The position numbers were made by a program, and so were the translations under genes. Positions 8,657 through 19,994 of a DNA stretch of 64,000 bases are shown piece after piece; the first letter of the stretch is position 1; every line of letters starts with the position of its first letter. The stretch covers positions 1,674,001 to 1,738,000 of the forward strand of contig NZ_CP006841.1 in the NCBI RefSeq assembly GCF_001274895.1, written 5' to 3'. Below the pieces are notes generated by a model. The model ran no database searches. It saw only the letters and a list, made by a program, of their open reading frames with translations, and had not been told where the DNA came from. The stretch comes from Corynebacterium lactis RW2-5 (GTDB lineage Bacteria > Actinomycetota > Actinomycetes > Mycobacteriales > Mycobacteriaceae).

Positions 8657-9429
8657 TGACAACCAAAGATTTGATGGTTGAGGCCCAGAAGGTTCGCAAG
8701 AGCTTCGGCCGCCTCGAGGTTCTTAAGGGTATCGACCTGAAGGTCCCGCGCGGAACCGTGACCTGCCTTATCGGCCCCTCCGGCTCTGGCAAGTCCACCC
8801 TGCTGCGCTGCATCAACCATCTGGAGAAGGTCAATGCCGGCCGCCTCTACGTCGACGGCTCCCTGATCGGATACCGCGAGAAAAACGGAACTCTCTACGA
8901 GATCTCCGAGGCTGACGCTGCCCAGCAACGTCGCGATATCGGCATGGTGTTCCAGAACTTCAACCTTTTCCCGCACCGCACCGTGCTTGGCAACATCACC
9001 GAGGCTCCGGTCCACGTCAAGGGCGTGCCGCTGAAGGAGGCCCAGGACCGCGCTATGCAGCTCCTGGAGACCGTCGGGCTAGCGCACAAGGCCGATGCCT
9101 ACCCTGTCCAGCTCTCCGGCGGACAGCAGCAGCGAGTCGCTATCGCCCGCGCGCTCGCCATGGACCCGAAGCTGATGCTTTTCGACGAGCCCACCTCCGC
9201 CCTCGACCCCGAGCTGGTCGGCGAAGTCCTCGGTGTCATGCGAGGCCTGGCGGACAACGGCATGACGATGGTCGTGGTCACCCACGAGATGGGATTCGCC
9301 CGCGAGGTCGCCGATCAGGTCGTGTTCATGGCCGACGGTGTTGTGGTAGAGCACGGAACCCCGGACGAGGTCCTGGGCAACCCGCAGCACCAGCGCACAC
9401 GCGACTTCCTGTCCTCACTGCTGAAGTAG
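8656..9429 (+). CDS. Amino-acid ABC transporter ATP-binding protein
   Basis: This 257-residue ATPase energises the transporter. It has the Walker A motif [10 protein letters not shown]-loop [12 protein letters not shown] signature [15 protein letters not shown], Walker [13 protein letters not shown] and the switch His in VVTHEMG. Length and motifs match the GlnQ/HisP-type polar amino-acid class. Its ATG overlaps the permease stop by one base (TAATG). A double hairpin with a T-run follows immediately, closing the operon. Confidence 0.95.
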   Translation: MTTKDLMVEAQKVRKSFGRLEVLKGIDLKVPRGTVTCLIGPSGSGKSTLLRCINHLEKVNAGRLYVDGSLIGYREKNGTLYEISEADAAQQRRDIGMVFQNFNLFPHRTVLGNITEAPVHVKGVPLKEAQDRAMQLLETVGLAHKADAYPVQLSGGQQQRVAIARALAMDPKLMLFDEPTSALDPELVGEVLGVMRGLADNGMTMVVVTHEMGFAREVADQVVFMADGVVVEHGTPDEVLGNPQHQRTRDFLSSLLK

Positions 9430-9434
9430 AAAAT

Positions 9435-9523
9435 ACTCCCGCGTCGTATGCGATGCGGGAGTGCGATGGGTCTAAACAACGGCGCCCGGGGAGATTTCGC
9501 TCCCCCAGGGGCGCCGTTTTTTT
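9435..9523. terminator. Double hairpin terminator between convergent genes
   Basis: The first hairpin pairs ACTCCCGC (9435-9442) with GCGGGAGT (9455-9462). The second pairs AACGGCGCCC with GGGCGCCGTT (9478-9519) and is followed by a run of seven T. It ends the ABC transporter operon; the palindromic stem could also serve the convergent TauE/SafE gene. Confidence 0.85.
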
Positions 9524-9554
9524 GCTTCCCGACGCTCCGAACAAGTCGAAGCGA

Positions 9555-10313
9555 TTAAACAAGCATCTCGGCGATGCCACGAACAAGAATGGTCGCGGCG
9601 CCGGTTGCGGCGAGCACCAGGGCGAGACGCCGTGCACGAGGCGCAGAGATGCGGCGCGAAATCCGGGTGCCCAGGGCGATACCACCAAGAAGCGCCACAA
9701 TGCCCAGGGGCCACAAAATTACCGGCGTGGTGGTGAAAATCGACTCGTCGGCGGTGATTTCCTTAAACGCCAGGGACATCGCGCCGGAGACGAAAAACAG
9801 CGGCTGCAGGGTTGCTGCGAAGGTGCGCTGTGGCCAGCGGGTCGCCTGCGCGTAGACGGTAATCGAGGGGCCGGCAATCCCCGCGAGCGTGTTCATGAAA
9901 CCGCCCGCAACGCCGGCGGCCATGGCGTACTGCGGGCCGTCGACACGCATCTGATTGGGCATATAAGTGGTAACTAGGAGTCCTGCCAGAACCAGAGCAC
10001 CCACCAGTGCTTGCAGCGGCCCAGGAGGCGTATTGTGGACGACCCACGCTCCCGGCAGCGCGCCGACGGCCATAACGGGGCCGATCAGCCAGAATTTCTT
10101 CCAGTCGATGTTTTCGCGAACAGAAATGGCTTGGAAGATCGCGTTGACGGTGGCGAGCACGTTAATGATGAGCACACCAGCGACCGGGCCGACGATTAGT
10201 GCGAGAACAGGTACCCCGATAAGACCCAACCCCATCCCCGAAACGCGCTGCATTAGCGCTCCGACGAGGACGGTTACGACAATCAATGCCAAAGCCCACA
10301 CCGACACAACCAT
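9555..10313 (-). CDS. TauE/SafE-family membrane permease
   Basis: This 252-residue protein has about eight hydrophobic segments and the TauE/SafE pattern: a first half opening GMGLGLIGVPVLAL and a second half with GGFMNTLAGIAGP. The family exports small anions or organic acids such as sulfite or sulfoacetate, and its substrate here is unknown. The length is typical. It is transcribed alone, convergent with the ABC transporter and downstream of gdhA in the same direction, but a hairpin terminator lies between it and gdhA. Confidence 0.85.
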   Translation of the reverse strand: MVVSVWALALIVVTVLVGALMQRVSGMGLGLIGVPVLALIVGPVAGVLIINVLATVNAIFQAISVRENIDWKKFWLIGPVMAVGALPGAWVVHNTPPGPLQALVGALVLAGLLVTTYMPNQMRVDGPQYAMAAGVAGGFMNTLAGIAGPSITVYAQATRWPQRTFAATLQPLFFVSGAMSLAFKEITADESIFTTTPVILWPLGIVALLGGIALGTRISRRISAPRARRLALVLAATGAATILVRGIAEMLV

Positions 10314-10364
10314 GATTCGGAAGTTTATCAGCGTGGGCTCGGGGTGCCTTTTACAGCACCTCTA

Positions 10365-10388
10365 TAAAAGGCGCACGAGACGGCGCCT
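10365..10388 (-). terminator. Candidate terminator after gdhA
   Basis: Reading on the minus strand, AGGCGC pairs with GCGCCT across an eight-base loop and is followed by TTTTAT. A second small hairpin (GGTGC/GCACC) lies just beyond at 10333-10350. The location, right after the gdhA stop, is appropriate. Confidence 0.5.
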
Positions 10389-10401
10389 GAGTCAGGCGAA
10401 G

Positions 10402-11769
<1,368 letters not shown>

Positions 11770-11885
11770 TTACGCCCACGGCGGAATCGATGGCCGCGGC
11801 TGTGGGCCGCGAGTGGCTAACGAAACCCAGTGACACAGGTTGTGTGCGCAAGAACGGGGCAAGTGCTGACCATAAAGTCTCGCTT

Positions 11886-11891
11886 AGTATA
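11886..11891 (-). promoter_or_regulatory. Candidate -10 box for gdhA
   Basis: On the minus strand the hexamer TATACT lies about 140 bases upstream of the gdhA start. No good -35 is seen at 17-18 bases, which is usual for corynebacterial promoters. It implies a long 5' leader. Confidence 0.4.
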
Positions 11892-11970
11892 CAACTCCAC
11901 CGGCTAACCAAAACTGATGCTTTTAGTAATTACACCCGTCCACACAGTGTATTTCTTTCCAGTTCACACG

Positions 11971-11986
11971 GTTTTTACGTAAAAAC
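11971..11986. repeat. 16-bp perfect palindrome between an unknown gene and gdhA
   Basis: GTTTTTACGTAAAAAC is perfectly palindromic and sits inside a wider inverted repeat (TTCCAGTT ... AACTGGAA, 11957-11991). It begins 10 bases after the stop of the upstream minus-strand gene and lies about 80 bases upstream of the gdhA -10 box. It could be a regulator operator for gdhA or part of a weak terminator; no T-run follows the wider stem. Confidence 0.5.
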
Positions 11987-11996
11987 TGGAAGTAAA

Positions 11997-12380
11997 TTAC
12001 CTAAATACGGCGACATTCCATGGGTACGTCGCAACAGCTTCAAGCATCTCGTCGAATTCCCGCAAGACGGGATCCGGGGGCAAATCAGCCCGCGGGGTAA
12101 GAAGCTCAGACAGGTCCATAGCTAGTTCATTGAGCGATCCGCCACGCATCTGAAGACGAAGGACATACTTGTAGACCTGACGGTCCCCCAGGGACTCGTC
12201 CGGATTTTCCTTCTCCCACTGAGAGACCAGTTGCTCGTCGGCAAGCCCCTCCTCCAGTTGCACCTGAACATCTTCTACTCGCCCGGCGCGGGCGAACTCA
12301 GAGAGCTTCGCGGAGAATGCTTCTGCGAGTTTGCCCGCCTCCTCCGGCTTGACAAGGCAGTTAAAAACAATCGTCGACAT
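11997..12380 (-). CDS. Unknown acidic protein, possibly iron-regulated
   Basis: This 127-residue protein is soluble, acidic and predicted mostly alpha/beta, opening with a strand-like MSTIVFNCLV and ending in a Pro-rich PRADLPPDP turn plus a short tail. I recognise no family. The start codon directly abuts a DtxR-like box, and no Shine-Dalgarno sequence is visible, which suggests a leaderless message with a promoter overlapping the operator. It is divergent from the DUF4921 gene and precedes gdhA in the same direction. Confidence 0.65.
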   Translation of the reverse strand: MSTIVFNCLVKPEEAGKLAEAFSAKLSEFARAGRVEDVQVQLEEGLADEQLVSQWEKENPDESLGDRQVYKYVLRLQMRGGSLNELAMDLSELLTPRADLPPDPVLREFDEMLEAVATYPWNVAVFR

Positions 12381-12399
12381 AAGAGTTAGGCTAACCTAA
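12381..12399. promoter_or_regulatory. DtxR-like iron box
   Basis: AAGAGTTAGGCTAACCTAA matches the 19-bp DtxR consensus (TTAGGTTAGCCTAACCTAA) at 14 of 19 positions, including the whole right half CTAACCTAA. It touches the start codon of the minus-strand unknown gene and is about 145 bases upstream of the divergent DUF4921 gene, so repression of the former under iron sufficiency is the simpler expectation. Confidence 0.6.
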
Positions 12400-12543
12400 T
12401 CCACGGTGTGCTGGCAACGCATTCGGTGCGCCCGGGCCACAGCCGGGCAGCCAGGCAGAAGGAGGCTCAGGCGGCGCTAACGCAGCGCTCGAACAGAGCT
12501 CCGGCAGCGCTCGGGCAGCGCTGGGGCGAGCATTGGACGTAAT

Positions 12544-13905
12544 GTGGGTCTCATGCAGGCTAATTCGAATCCCCTTGTCACGCTTGCCGACGGCACCGTC
12601 AAGCAAGTCAACCCCTTCTCCGGCACCCAGGTGTGGACGGTTCCAGGGCGAGGGAACCGACCGCTCGGGATTAAGCATGACGATCCGCAGCCTTTGAAGC
12701 CGGAGGACTTCACCGCTCGGGATTCCTTTGGCTCCGACAATCTCCTGCAAACCCCGCCGGAGAAGGCCCGCGTGGTCCGCGACGACACCGAGCCCGGCGG
12801 CTTCCGCACTATTACTGGTCTGCTCCCAGGGCAGCTGAAGGATTCGACCGCGGAGTTCCGCCGAGTCCCGAACCTCTTCGAAATCGTCACCTACGACTAT
12901 TGGAAGGAAAACTACGGCTTCTCCCCCGACCGCGAGACCCAGCAGCGGATGGAGGAATACCTCGCCGATTCTGCCGGTCGAGAGCATGTCCTCGCCATTG
13001 TGCGCACCCGCCTGCGTGCGGCCGGCCGCCCGGCTGAGGAGGTCAACACGCTTTCCGACGAGGAGCTGCTTACCCGCGCGCCCGGTTATTTCGCCGGCGG
13101 GCACGATGTCATTATTGCCCGTCGTCATTTCACAGACGGGGCGACACTGGACAATCAGCTGGCTTCCTCCGGCACTCTCAGCGTGATGGAGCACCGAGCG
13201 CTGACAAACTTCACCGTCGAGTCCATCGCGGATCTCTATCGGAAAAACCGCTACGTGCGCTACGTCGTTGCCTTCCAAAACTGGTTGAAGCCAGCCGGCG
13301 CCAGCTTCGACCACCTGCACAAGCAGCTGGTCGCCATTGACGAGCACGGTGAGCAGCTCGAGGCCGAGGTCGACCTCGTGCGCGAGAACCCGAATGCCTA
13401 CAACGAGTACGCGGTGGATTACGCGGCTAGGCGCAATCTCATCATCGCCGAGAATGAGCACGCCGTGGCGTTTGCAGGCTTCGGCCACAGGTATCCGACG
13501 CTGGAGATTTTCTCGAAGTCCGCGATTTGTGAGCCGTGGAAACAGACCCGCGCTGAGATCGATGCCATGTCTGACCTGATTCACGCCTGTCACGCCGCTG
13601 CGGGCCCGGATATCCCGTGTAATGAGGAATGGCACCACCGCCCGGTTGACCTTGATGTTCGCATGCCCTGGCGCGTGATGATTAAGTGGCGTACTTCCAA
13701 CCTCGCCGGTTTCGAGGAAGGCACGAAGATTTACCTCAACACCATCTCGCCATGGGATTTGCGTGACCGGGTAGTTCCGAAGATGTACGAGCTGCGTCGC
13801 ACCGGGCACATCAGCGACAGCATCCACATCGCTACCGAATGCCAGTGCCTTCCTAATTCACTGAAGTACAATCCGCTGGTCGAGGACGATGCGCGTCTGA
13901 GCTAA
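12544..13905 (+). CDS. DUF4921 family protein, GalT/HIT-like
   Basis: This 453-residue protein resembles galactose-1-phosphate uridylyltransferases and is of the DUF4921 type found in actinobacteria. The segment FQNWLKPAGASFDHLHKQLV holds an H-L-H-K-Q motif that matches the HxHxQ active site of the HIT superfamily. An EHRALTNF segment and several conserved Trp/Pro turns occur elsewhere in the protein. A nucleotidyl transfer or hydrolase reaction is expected but no substrate is known. The start may be GTG at 12544 or ATG at 12553; both have weak ribosome sites. It stands alone. Confidence 0.75.
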   Translation: MGLMQANSNPLVTLADGTVKQVNPFSGTQVWTVPGRGNRPLGIKHDDPQPLKPEDFTARDSFGSDNLLQTPPEKARVVRDDTEPGGFRTITGLLPGQLKDSTAEFRRVPNLFEIVTYDYWKENYGFSPDRETQQRMEEYLADSAGREHVLAIVRTRLRAAGRPAEEVNTLSDEELLTRAPGYFAGGHDVIIARRHFTDGATLDNQLASSGTLSVMEHRALTNFTVESIADLYRKNRYVRYVVAFQNWLKPAGASFDHLHKQLVAIDEHGEQLEAEVDLVRENPNAYNEYAVDYAARRNLIIAENEHAVAFAGFGHRYPTLEIFSKSAICEPWKQTRAEIDAMSDLIHACHAAAGPDIPCNEEWHHRPVDLDVRMPWRVMIKWRTSNLAGFEEGTKIYLNTISPWDLRDRVVPKMYELRRTGHISDSIHIATECQCLPNSLKYNPLVEDDARLS

Positions 13906-13962
13906 ATGCCGCCGACCTGAAAACCTTAAACACGAAAGCACCAGAGAGGATCTTTTCCCACC

Positions 13963-15267
13963 GTGGCCCAATCCCATTCCACCCCCTCCGAGACCGCAAG
14001 TGACTCCGCAAACCGTGTGGCGGAATTGATTCGCAACCACACAGTCGACTTGAGCTGGCAGAAGGACACTTACCGTCACCTTCACCAGCATCCGGAGCTG
14101 TCCATGGCTGAGGCGAACACCGCCGAATACATCGCGGAGATGTTGCGCCAGTTGGGCACGTTCACGGTTCACGAGGGCGTCGGCGGCCACGGAGTGGTCG
14201 GGGTCATGGAAAACGGGCCGGGACCGGTCGTCCTGTTCCGCGCGGACATCGACGCTCTTCCGGTTGAGGAAGCCACAGGCCTTGACTTCGCCTCCACCGC
14301 CACCGGTACCGCCCGTGATGGTTCCCAGACCTCAGTCATGCACGCTTGCGGCCACGACATGCACATGACAGCAGGCCTCGGGCTGGCCACCGTCATGGCC
14401 AAGCTTTCCGACGAGTGGTCGGGCACCTTCATTGCGCTATTCCAGCCCTCGGAAGAGCTCGCCAGTGGCGCGCAGGCGATGGTCGACGACGGGCTGGCGA
14501 CGCTGATCCCAACCCCGGATGTGTGCTTCGGTCAGCATGTAGTCCCTGGCCCGGCCGGCCGCGTTATGAGTATGCCCGGCCCAGCTCTGGCCGGCTGCGA
14601 CACAATCAGCATTACCTTGCACGGCCGTTCCGCGCACGGTTCCATGCCTCACAACTCGGTCGATTCCACATACCTGGCAGCAGCCATCGTGCTGCGGCTC
14701 CAGGGAATCGTCGGTCGCGAGATTCCTCCGTCGGAGTTCGGGGTCATCTCCGTGGGCACTCTGCAGTCCGGGAACTCGAACAACACGATTCCGGGCCAGG
14801 CCCGCATCGTGTTGAATATTAGGTACTACTCCAACGAGGTCCGGGCGAAGCTAATCGGCGGAATCGAGCGCGTAGTCCGAGGCGAGTGCATGGCATCGGG
14901 AACTGACATCGAACCGGTCATCGACTACTCCGACCACGGAGAGGTCACCGATAACTCCTCGGAAGCCTTCGAGAGAATTCGCCCCGTTTTCGATGCCGTA
15001 TTCGGCGACGAATCCGTCGACGCTCAGGCGTGGACCGCCTCCGAGGACTTCTCCAACATCCCCCGCGCCCTGGGCAGCCCGTACGTTTACTGGACCGTGG
15101 GCGCAACCCCGCGCGATCAGTGGGATGCCGCAGTCAGCGCTGATCGCGTCGTAGAAGACATTCCCTCCAACCACATGCCAAACTTCCTGCCCGACTTCGA
15201 ACCGACTGTCCACAGCACGACGACGGCGGCAGCGTCCGCGGTACTGGCCTACCTCGCTAAGAACTAA
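13963..15267 (+). CDS. M20-family amidohydrolase (hippurate hydrolase-like)
   Basis: This 434-residue metallopeptidase-family amidohydrolase resembles hippurate/N-acyl-amino-acid hydrolases. It has the metal-binding segment HACGHDMHM, a second site DVCFGQHV, and a lid/dimerisation domain beginning SITLHGRSAHGS. The C-terminal part carries a TASEDFS metal-ligand motif. It should cleave an amide bond of an N-acylated amino acid or related compound in the cytoplasm; the natural substrate is unknown. The start is a GTG with GAGAGGA about 12 bases upstream. It is convergent with pyk, with a shared terminator between them. Confidence 0.88.
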   Translation: MAQSHSTPSETASDSANRVAELIRNHTVDLSWQKDTYRHLHQHPELSMAEANTAEYIAEMLRQLGTFTVHEGVGGHGVVGVMENGPGPVVLFRADIDALPVEEATGLDFASTATGTARDGSQTSVMHACGHDMHMTAGLGLATVMAKLSDEWSGTFIALFQPSEELASGAQAMVDDGLATLIPTPDVCFGQHVVPGPAGRVMSMPGPALAGCDTISITLHGRSAHGSMPHNSVDSTYLAAAIVLRLQGIVGREIPPSEFGVISVGTLQSGNSNNTIPGQARIVLNIRYYSNEVRAKLIGGIERVVRGECMASGTDIEPVIDYSDHGEVTDNSSEAFERIRPVFDAVFGDESVDAQAWTASEDFSNIPRALGSPYVYWTVGATPRDQWDAAVSADRVVEDIPSNHMPNFLPDFEPTVHSTTTAAASAVLAYLAKN

Positions 15268-15324
15268 CGCAACCGAGCCCCGCATCCCTCAATCTCAGCC
15301 ATGCTGAACTGAATCGAAATAAGC

Positions 15325-15390
15325 AAAATCCCCCAAGGAGTAGCCGACAGCTGACTATCTCAGCTGAAGACTACTTCCTAGGGGATTTTT
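15325..15390. terminator. Bidirectional terminator between amidohydrolase and pyk
   Basis: AAAATCCCC with AAGGAGTAG pairs with CTACTTCCTAGGGGATTTT across an internal loop that itself contains CAGCTGA/TCAGCTG. T-runs (or A-runs read on the other strand) flank both sides, so it can serve both convergent genes. Confidence 0.8.
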
Positions 15391-15429
15391 CTTGTTCCTT
15401 TAGGCTCGGTGTGCCCTCAATGTTTAGCT

Positions 15430-16845
15430 CTACCGGGCATCCTCACCAATCATGTGGACGTGAATCATGTTGGTGTTGCCCTCGTTTCCGGGAGGAGTAC
15501 CGGCGACGACGACCAAGGTGTCGCCGATGTTGTACTCCGGCATATTCACGAGCTGCTCATCAATGACCTGCATGATTTCATCGGTGTTATCCACTTTGCG
15601 GGTCAGGAACGTCTCAGCACCCCAGGTCAGCGCAAGCTGAGAACGCACCTTCTGGTCCGGGGTGAACGCCAGCAGAGGAAGGCGAGAGTGCAAGCGTGCC
15701 ACGCGACGAGCCGTATCGCCCGAGGTAGTAAACGCGACCAAAGCGCGGGCATTCAGACGCTCTCCGATATCGCGAGCGGCGTAGGAGATGACACCACGCT
15801 TGGTCCGCGGCATGTGGGTCAGCGCAGGAACCTCGCCGTCGCGCTCGGCTGCCGTGACGATGCGGGCCATAGTCTGGACGGTTACCTGCGGAAACTTACC
15901 GACCGACGTCTCGCCCGAGAGCATCACTGCGTCAGCGCCGTCGAGAACCGCGTTGGCCACATCGGAGGCCTCAGCGCGGGTCGGGCGGGAGTTGACAATC
16001 ATTGAGTCGAGCATCTGCGTTGCGACAATGACCGGCTTAGCGTTTTCGCGGGCAATCTGGATGGCGCGCTTCTGAACCAGCGGCACGTCCTCCAGAGGAA
16101 CCTCCACACCGAGGTCACCACGGGCCACCATGATGGCATCGAAAGCCAGGATAATCGCCTCGAGAGACTCGATGGCCTCCGGCTTCTCCAGCTTGGCGAT
16201 AATCGGGACCCGGCGGCCTTCCTCGTCCATTACCGCGTGGACCAGCTCCACGTCGGAAGGCGAACGAACGAAGGACAGTGCGATAAAGTCGACGCCCAGA
16301 TTCAGAGCAAAGCGCAGGTCGCGGATGTCCTTCTCCGACAGAGCCGGCACGGAGATGTTCATGCCTGGCAGGGACACACCCTTGTTGTTCGACACCGGGC
16401 CGCCCTCGATGACGCGGCAGACGACGTCGTTTCCATCGACCTCGACGCACTCGAGGCCAACCTTGCCGTCATCGACCAGCAGTCGGTCGCCCGGCTTAGC
16501 GTCCTTGGCGAGGTTTTTGTAGGTAGTGGAAACGCGGTCATGCGTTCCCTCAACATCATCGACGGTGATGCGGACGATTTCGCCGTCCGCCCAGTAGGTG
16601 GCATCTTCCTTGAACCGCCCCAGGCGAATCTTCGGGCCCTGCAAGTCCGCCAGGACACCGACTGCGTGGCCAGTCGCATCCGAGGCCTCACGCACCCAGC
16701 GGTAATTCTGAGCGTGATCCTCGTGCTCACCGTGGGAGAAGTTCAAACGCGCAACGTCCATACCGGCGTTGACAAGTCCCGTGATGCCCTCGAGGGAGGC
16801 AACAGCGGGACCTAGGGTACATACGATCTTGGTTCGTCTAAGCAC
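15430..16845 (-). CDS. pyk: Pyruvate kinase
   Basis: The enzyme converts phosphoenolpyruvate and ADP to pyruvate and ATP. At 471 residues it has the N-terminal MLRRTKIVCTLGPA, the catalytic-site IIAKLEKPEAI segment with its Lys, the MVARGDLGVEVP metal-site motif and the C-terminal allosteric domain. It lies downstream of trpA-lgt in the same direction, 33 bases from lgt, an order also found in mycobacteria. It may be read from the upstream operon as well as from its own promoter. Confidence 0.96.
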   Translation of the reverse strand: MLRRTKIVCTLGPAVASLEGITGLVNAGMDVARLNFSHGEHEDHAQNYRWVREASDATGHAVGVLADLQGPKIRLGRFKEDATYWADGEIVRITVDDVEGTHDRVSTTYKNLAKDAKPGDRLLVDDGKVGLECVEVDGNDVVCRVIEGGPVSNNKGVSLPGMNISVPALSEKDIRDLRFALNLGVDFIALSFVRSPSDVELVHAVMDEEGRRVPIIAKLEKPEAIESLEAIILAFDAIMVARGDLGVEVPLEDVPLVQKRAIQIARENAKPVIVATQMLDSMIVNSRPTRAEASDVANAVLDGADAVMLSGETSVGKFPQVTVQTMARIVTAAERDGEVPALTHMPRTKRGVISYAARDIGERLNARALVAFTTSGDTARRVARLHSRLPLLAFTPDQKVRSQLALTWGAETFLTRKVDNTDEIMQVIDEQLVNMPEYNIGDTLVVVAGTPPGNEGNTNMIHVHMIGEDAR

Positions 16846-16878
16846 GAGTACAAGCCTAACCCTTTATGGGCTCCCGCG

Positions 16879-17814
16879 TCAGCTGCGCGTGTCAGTTTTG
16901 ACTTCCTCTACTACAGTGTGACCGTCAGCACCCTTAACGTAAGCTTCCGGCTCGCGCTGACTGGACCGCAACAGCCAAAGGACAATCAGTGCCCCGACGA
17001 ATACGAGCAGTGACGTGATGTTGTTGATACGGACGCCGAAGACCAGCGTCGCCTCGTCGACACGCATCAGTTCCACGAAGAAGCGCCCCAGCGTGTAGAG
17101 GGCGACGTAGAGCGCGAACACCCGGCCGCCACCGAGGCGGAACTTCTTATCAGCCCACACGATGACCAAGCAGGCGAGGATGTTCCACACCATCTCGTAG
17201 AGGAAGGTCGGGTGCACGACCTCCAAAACCATGCCCGTCGAGGTACCTGTCACCGGGGCGACCCGGCCGAATTCGTCGACGCGCTGATAGATTTCGAGTC
17301 CCCACGGCAGTGTCGTCGGACCACCGTAGAGCTCCTGGTTGAACCAGTTTCCCAGTCGCCCGATTGCCTGTCCGAGGACGATTGCCGGAGCGGCCGCATC
17401 CAGAACAGGGGCGAAAGGCGCACCGCGGAACTTCGTCACGGCCCACGCAGCCAGCACGCCTAGAACAACGGCTCCCCAAATGCCCAGACCGCCATTGGTG
17501 ATCTTGAATACGTCCCAGGGGTTAGCGCCCGGACCAAAGTACTTCGGCCAGTCCGTGGCCACATGGTAGAGGCGACCGCCGATGATTCCTGCCGGGATCA
17601 CTGCGATTGCGATGTCGAGTACCAACTCCGGGTTTCCTCCGCGGGCCGCGTAACGACGCTGCATCCAATAGATGCCAATGAGAACGCCAACCAGAATCGA
17701 GATGGCGTAGCCGCGGATGGGCAGCGGGCCGATGTGCCACACTCCCTGAGGAGGCGAAGGGATATTAGCCAGGTACATGGTCGCAGACTCCGCCGCCACC
17801 AGGGATGCGCTCAT
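16879..17814 (-). CDS. lgt: Prolipoprotein diacylglyceryl transferase
   Basis: This integral membrane enzyme transfers diacylglycerol from phosphatidylglycerol to the lipobox cysteine of prolipoproteins, the first step of lipoprotein maturation. The 311-residue protein has about seven membrane helices and the family signature [16 protein letters not shown], plus GGLGIWGAV. Its ATG overlaps the trpA stop by one base (TAATG), so it is translationally coupled to the trp genes. A charged C-terminal tail follows the last helix. Lipoproteins such as the ABC binding protein in this window would be its substrates. Confidence 0.95.
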   Translation of the reverse strand: MSASLVAAESATMYLANIPSPPQGVWHIGPLPIRGYAISILVGVLIGIYWMQRRYAARGGNPELVLDIAIAVIPAGIIGGRLYHVATDWPKYFGPGANPWDVFKITNGGLGIWGAVVLGVLAAWAVTKFRGAPFAPVLDAAAPAIVLGQAIGRLGNWFNQELYGGPTTLPWGLEIYQRVDEFGRVAPVTGTSTGMVLEVVHPTFLYEMVWNILACLVIVWADKKFRLGGGRVFALYVALYTLGRFFVELMRVDEATLVFGVRINNITSLLVFVGALIVLWLLRSSQREPEAYVKGADGHTVVEEVKTDTRS

Positions 17815-18596
17815 TAGTTGATCTCCCCTCGTACTCCGGCCGACAGCTCGCGACCCAGTGCCGCCAGCTCCTCGGTGCCTTTGGCCGCGGCTTTGATCAG
17901 CGCCGAGCCGACGATAACGCCGTCGGCGAACTGTGCAATCTCAGCGGCCTGCGCCCCGTTGGACACTCCCAGGCCGACGCACACCGGAGTATCGGTGACC
18001 TCCCGGGTCCGGGCAACCAGCTCGGCGGCCGCCGAGTCGACGCTGCTCTGCGCGCCGGTAACGCCCATGTGGCTGGTTGCGTAAACGAAACCGGTCGAGG
18101 CGTTCGCGGTTAGCTGCAAACGCTCGTTAGTCGACGAAGGCGCAACCAACATGATGTTCGACAGGCCATTGGCCTCAGCGGCGGCCCGCCAACGACCGGC
18201 CTCCTCCGGAATTAGGTCCGGGATGATGGTGCCACGGACACCAGCCGCGGCGAGATCTTCCGCAAACTTCTCCGGCCCGTACTGCAGGATGGGGTTCCAG
18301 TAGCTCATCACCACGCAGGTGCCGCCACGCTCGGTGGCCTCGCGCACGACACGCATTGCCTCGCGGGTGCGGAATCCGGCCTCAAGGGCGACATTCGCAG
18401 CCTCTTGGATGGTTGGTCCGTCCATCATCGGATCAGAAAACGGCAGACCAACCTCGATGAGGTCAGCGCCCGCCTTCACCAAGGTATCGATATTCTCAAT
18501 CGACTTCTCCGTCGTCGGGTAGCCCGCCGGCAGATACGCGATGAACGCCGCGCGATCTTCCGCACGTACCTTTTCGAAAACGTCACTGAGACTCAT
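17814..18596 (-). CDS. trpA: Tryptophan synthase alpha chain
   Basis: The alpha subunit cleaves indole-3-glycerol phosphate to indole and glyceraldehyde-3-phosphate and channels indole to TrpB. The 260-residue TIM barrel has the catalytic Glu in [11 protein letters not shown] and the Asp in the following DPMMDGPT segment, matching the paired acid residues of the family, and the GVTGAQSS phosphate loop. The gene starts directly after the trpB stop and overlaps lgt, so all three are cotranscribed. Confidence 0.96.
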   Translation of the reverse strand: MSLSDVFEKVRAEDRAAFIAYLPAGYPTTEKSIENIDTLVKAGADLIEVGLPFSDPMMDGPTIQEAANVALEAGFRTREAMRVVREATERGGTCVVMSYWNPILQYGPEKFAEDLAAAGVRGTIIPDLIPEEAGRWRAAAEANGLSNIMLVAPSSTNERLQLTANASTGFVYATSHMGVTGAQSSVDSAAAELVARTREVTDTPVCVGLGVSNGAQAAEIAQFADGVIVGSALIKAAAKGTEELAALGRELSAGVRGEIN

Positions 18597-19940
18597 TTAG
18601 GAATCCTCCCCATCGGCGCGCTGAACAGCGGCACCATCCACATCGGCATTTTCATCACTGGACATCAGCCCGAACCACTTAGCGGCGGTATCGACGTCCT
18701 TGTCTCCTCGGCCCGAAACGTTGACGATAATGACCGGTTTGCGCCCGAGTTCCGCACGCATCTCGTCGGCCACTAGGCGCGCAGCGGCAACCGCGTGCGC
18801 GGACTCAATAGCCGGGATTATTCCCTCCATGCGAGACAGGTCGCGGAAGGCCTCCATTGCCTGGGTGTCGGTCACGGGGACGTAGGTTGCGCGTTTGGTA
18901 TCGGCCAGGAAGGAGTGCTCGGGTCCAACACCCGGGTAGTCCAGGCCGGCCGAAATCGAATGCGACTCAATAATCTGGCCGTCCTCGTTTTGCATCAGCG
19001 CAGCGAAGGAGCCCTGGAAAACGCCCGGGTTTCCCGCAGCTGCGATTGGCGCGGCGTGCCGGCCGGTCTCAACGCCGTCACCTCCAGCTTCCGCGCCGAT
19101 CAGGCGCACAGACTCATCGTCGATAAAGTGGTGGAACGCTCCGATGGCGTTCGAACCGCCACCCACGCAGGCGATCACGGCGTCGGGAAGCGAATCGGTC
19201 TCGGCCAGAATCTGCTGGCGTGCCTCCGCTCCGATGATGCGCTGGAAATCGCGGACCATCGTCGGGAAGGGGTGCGGGCCCGCAGCGGTACCGAAGCAGT
19301 AGTAGGTGTCATCGGCGTGCGAGACCCAGTAGCGCATCGCCTCGTTGATGGCATCCTTCAGCGTCTTAGAACCAACCTCGACCTCAATGACCTCGGCGCC
19401 GAGAAGGCGCATGCGGGCGATGTTGAGGCGTTGACGAATCGCGTCGACTTTGCCCATATAGATGCGGCAATTCAGGCCAAGCAGGGCGCAGGCCGTAGCC
19501 GTGGCCACGCCGTGCTGGCCGGCGCCGGTCTCAGCGATAATGTTGCGCTTGCCCATGCGCTTGGCCAGCAGCACCTGGCCCAACACGTTATTGACCTTGT
19601 GGCTACCGGTGTGGTTCAGGTCCTCCCTCTTCAACCACACCTCGGCGCCAATCGCCTCGGAGAACTTCGACGCGAAATACAGGGGCGATGGCCTACCGAC
19701 GTAGGTGCGCTGCAGACGGTCTAACTCGTCGAGGAAGTCCGGATCGACTCGCGCCTTCGCATAGCCATCGGTGACCTCGCCAATCACTGCCATCAGCGCT
19801 TCCGGGACGTACTGGCCGCCCCACTGGCCCCAGTGCCCGAGAGAATCCGGCTCGTGTTTCGTCGACTGCGCAACGACCTCGCCCATCGTGGGCAAACGGT
19901 CGCCGCGGACATCCTGGTTCTTGAAATCGTGGTCACTCAC
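18597..19940 (-). CDS. trpB: Tryptophan synthase beta chain
   Basis: The beta subunit joins indole and L-serine to make L-tryptophan with pyridoxal phosphate. At 447 residues it is slightly long because of an N-terminal extension of about 40 residues. The PLP lysine lies in [15 protein letters not shown], and the phosphate-binding [10 protein letters not shown] is present. It lies between trpC (54 bases upstream) and trpA (adjacent). Confidence 0.96.
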   Translation of the reverse strand: MSDHDFKNQDVRGDRLPTMGEVVAQSTKHEPDSLGHWGQWGGQYVPEALMAVIGEVTDGYAKARVDPDFLDELDRLQRTYVGRPSPLYFASKFSEAIGAEVWLKREDLNHTGSHKVNNVLGQVLLAKRMGKRNIIAETGAGQHGVATATACALLGLNCRIYMGKVDAIRQRLNIARMRLLGAEVIEVEVGSKTLKDAINEAMRYWVSHADDTYYCFGTAAGPHPFPTMVRDFQRIIGAEARQQILAETDSLPDAVIACVGGGSNAIGAFHHFIDDESVRLIGAEAGGDGVETGRHAAPIAAAGNPGVFQGSFAALMQNEDGQIIESHSISAGLDYPGVGPEHSFLADTKRATYVPVTDTQAMEAFRDLSRMEGIIPAIESAHAVAAARLVADEMRAELGRKPVIIVNVSGRGDKDVDTAAKWFGLMSSDENADVDGAAVQRADGEDS

Positions 19941-19994
19941 AAGTAACCATTGTGGACTATTCCCACCCCGCGCGGGAGCATCAGGGCGAAAAAA

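Noticed and set aside
12391..13827. 478-residue minus-strand open frame opposite the DUF4921 gene
   Set aside because: Antisense shadow; it also crosses the DtxR-like box and the divergent promoter region.
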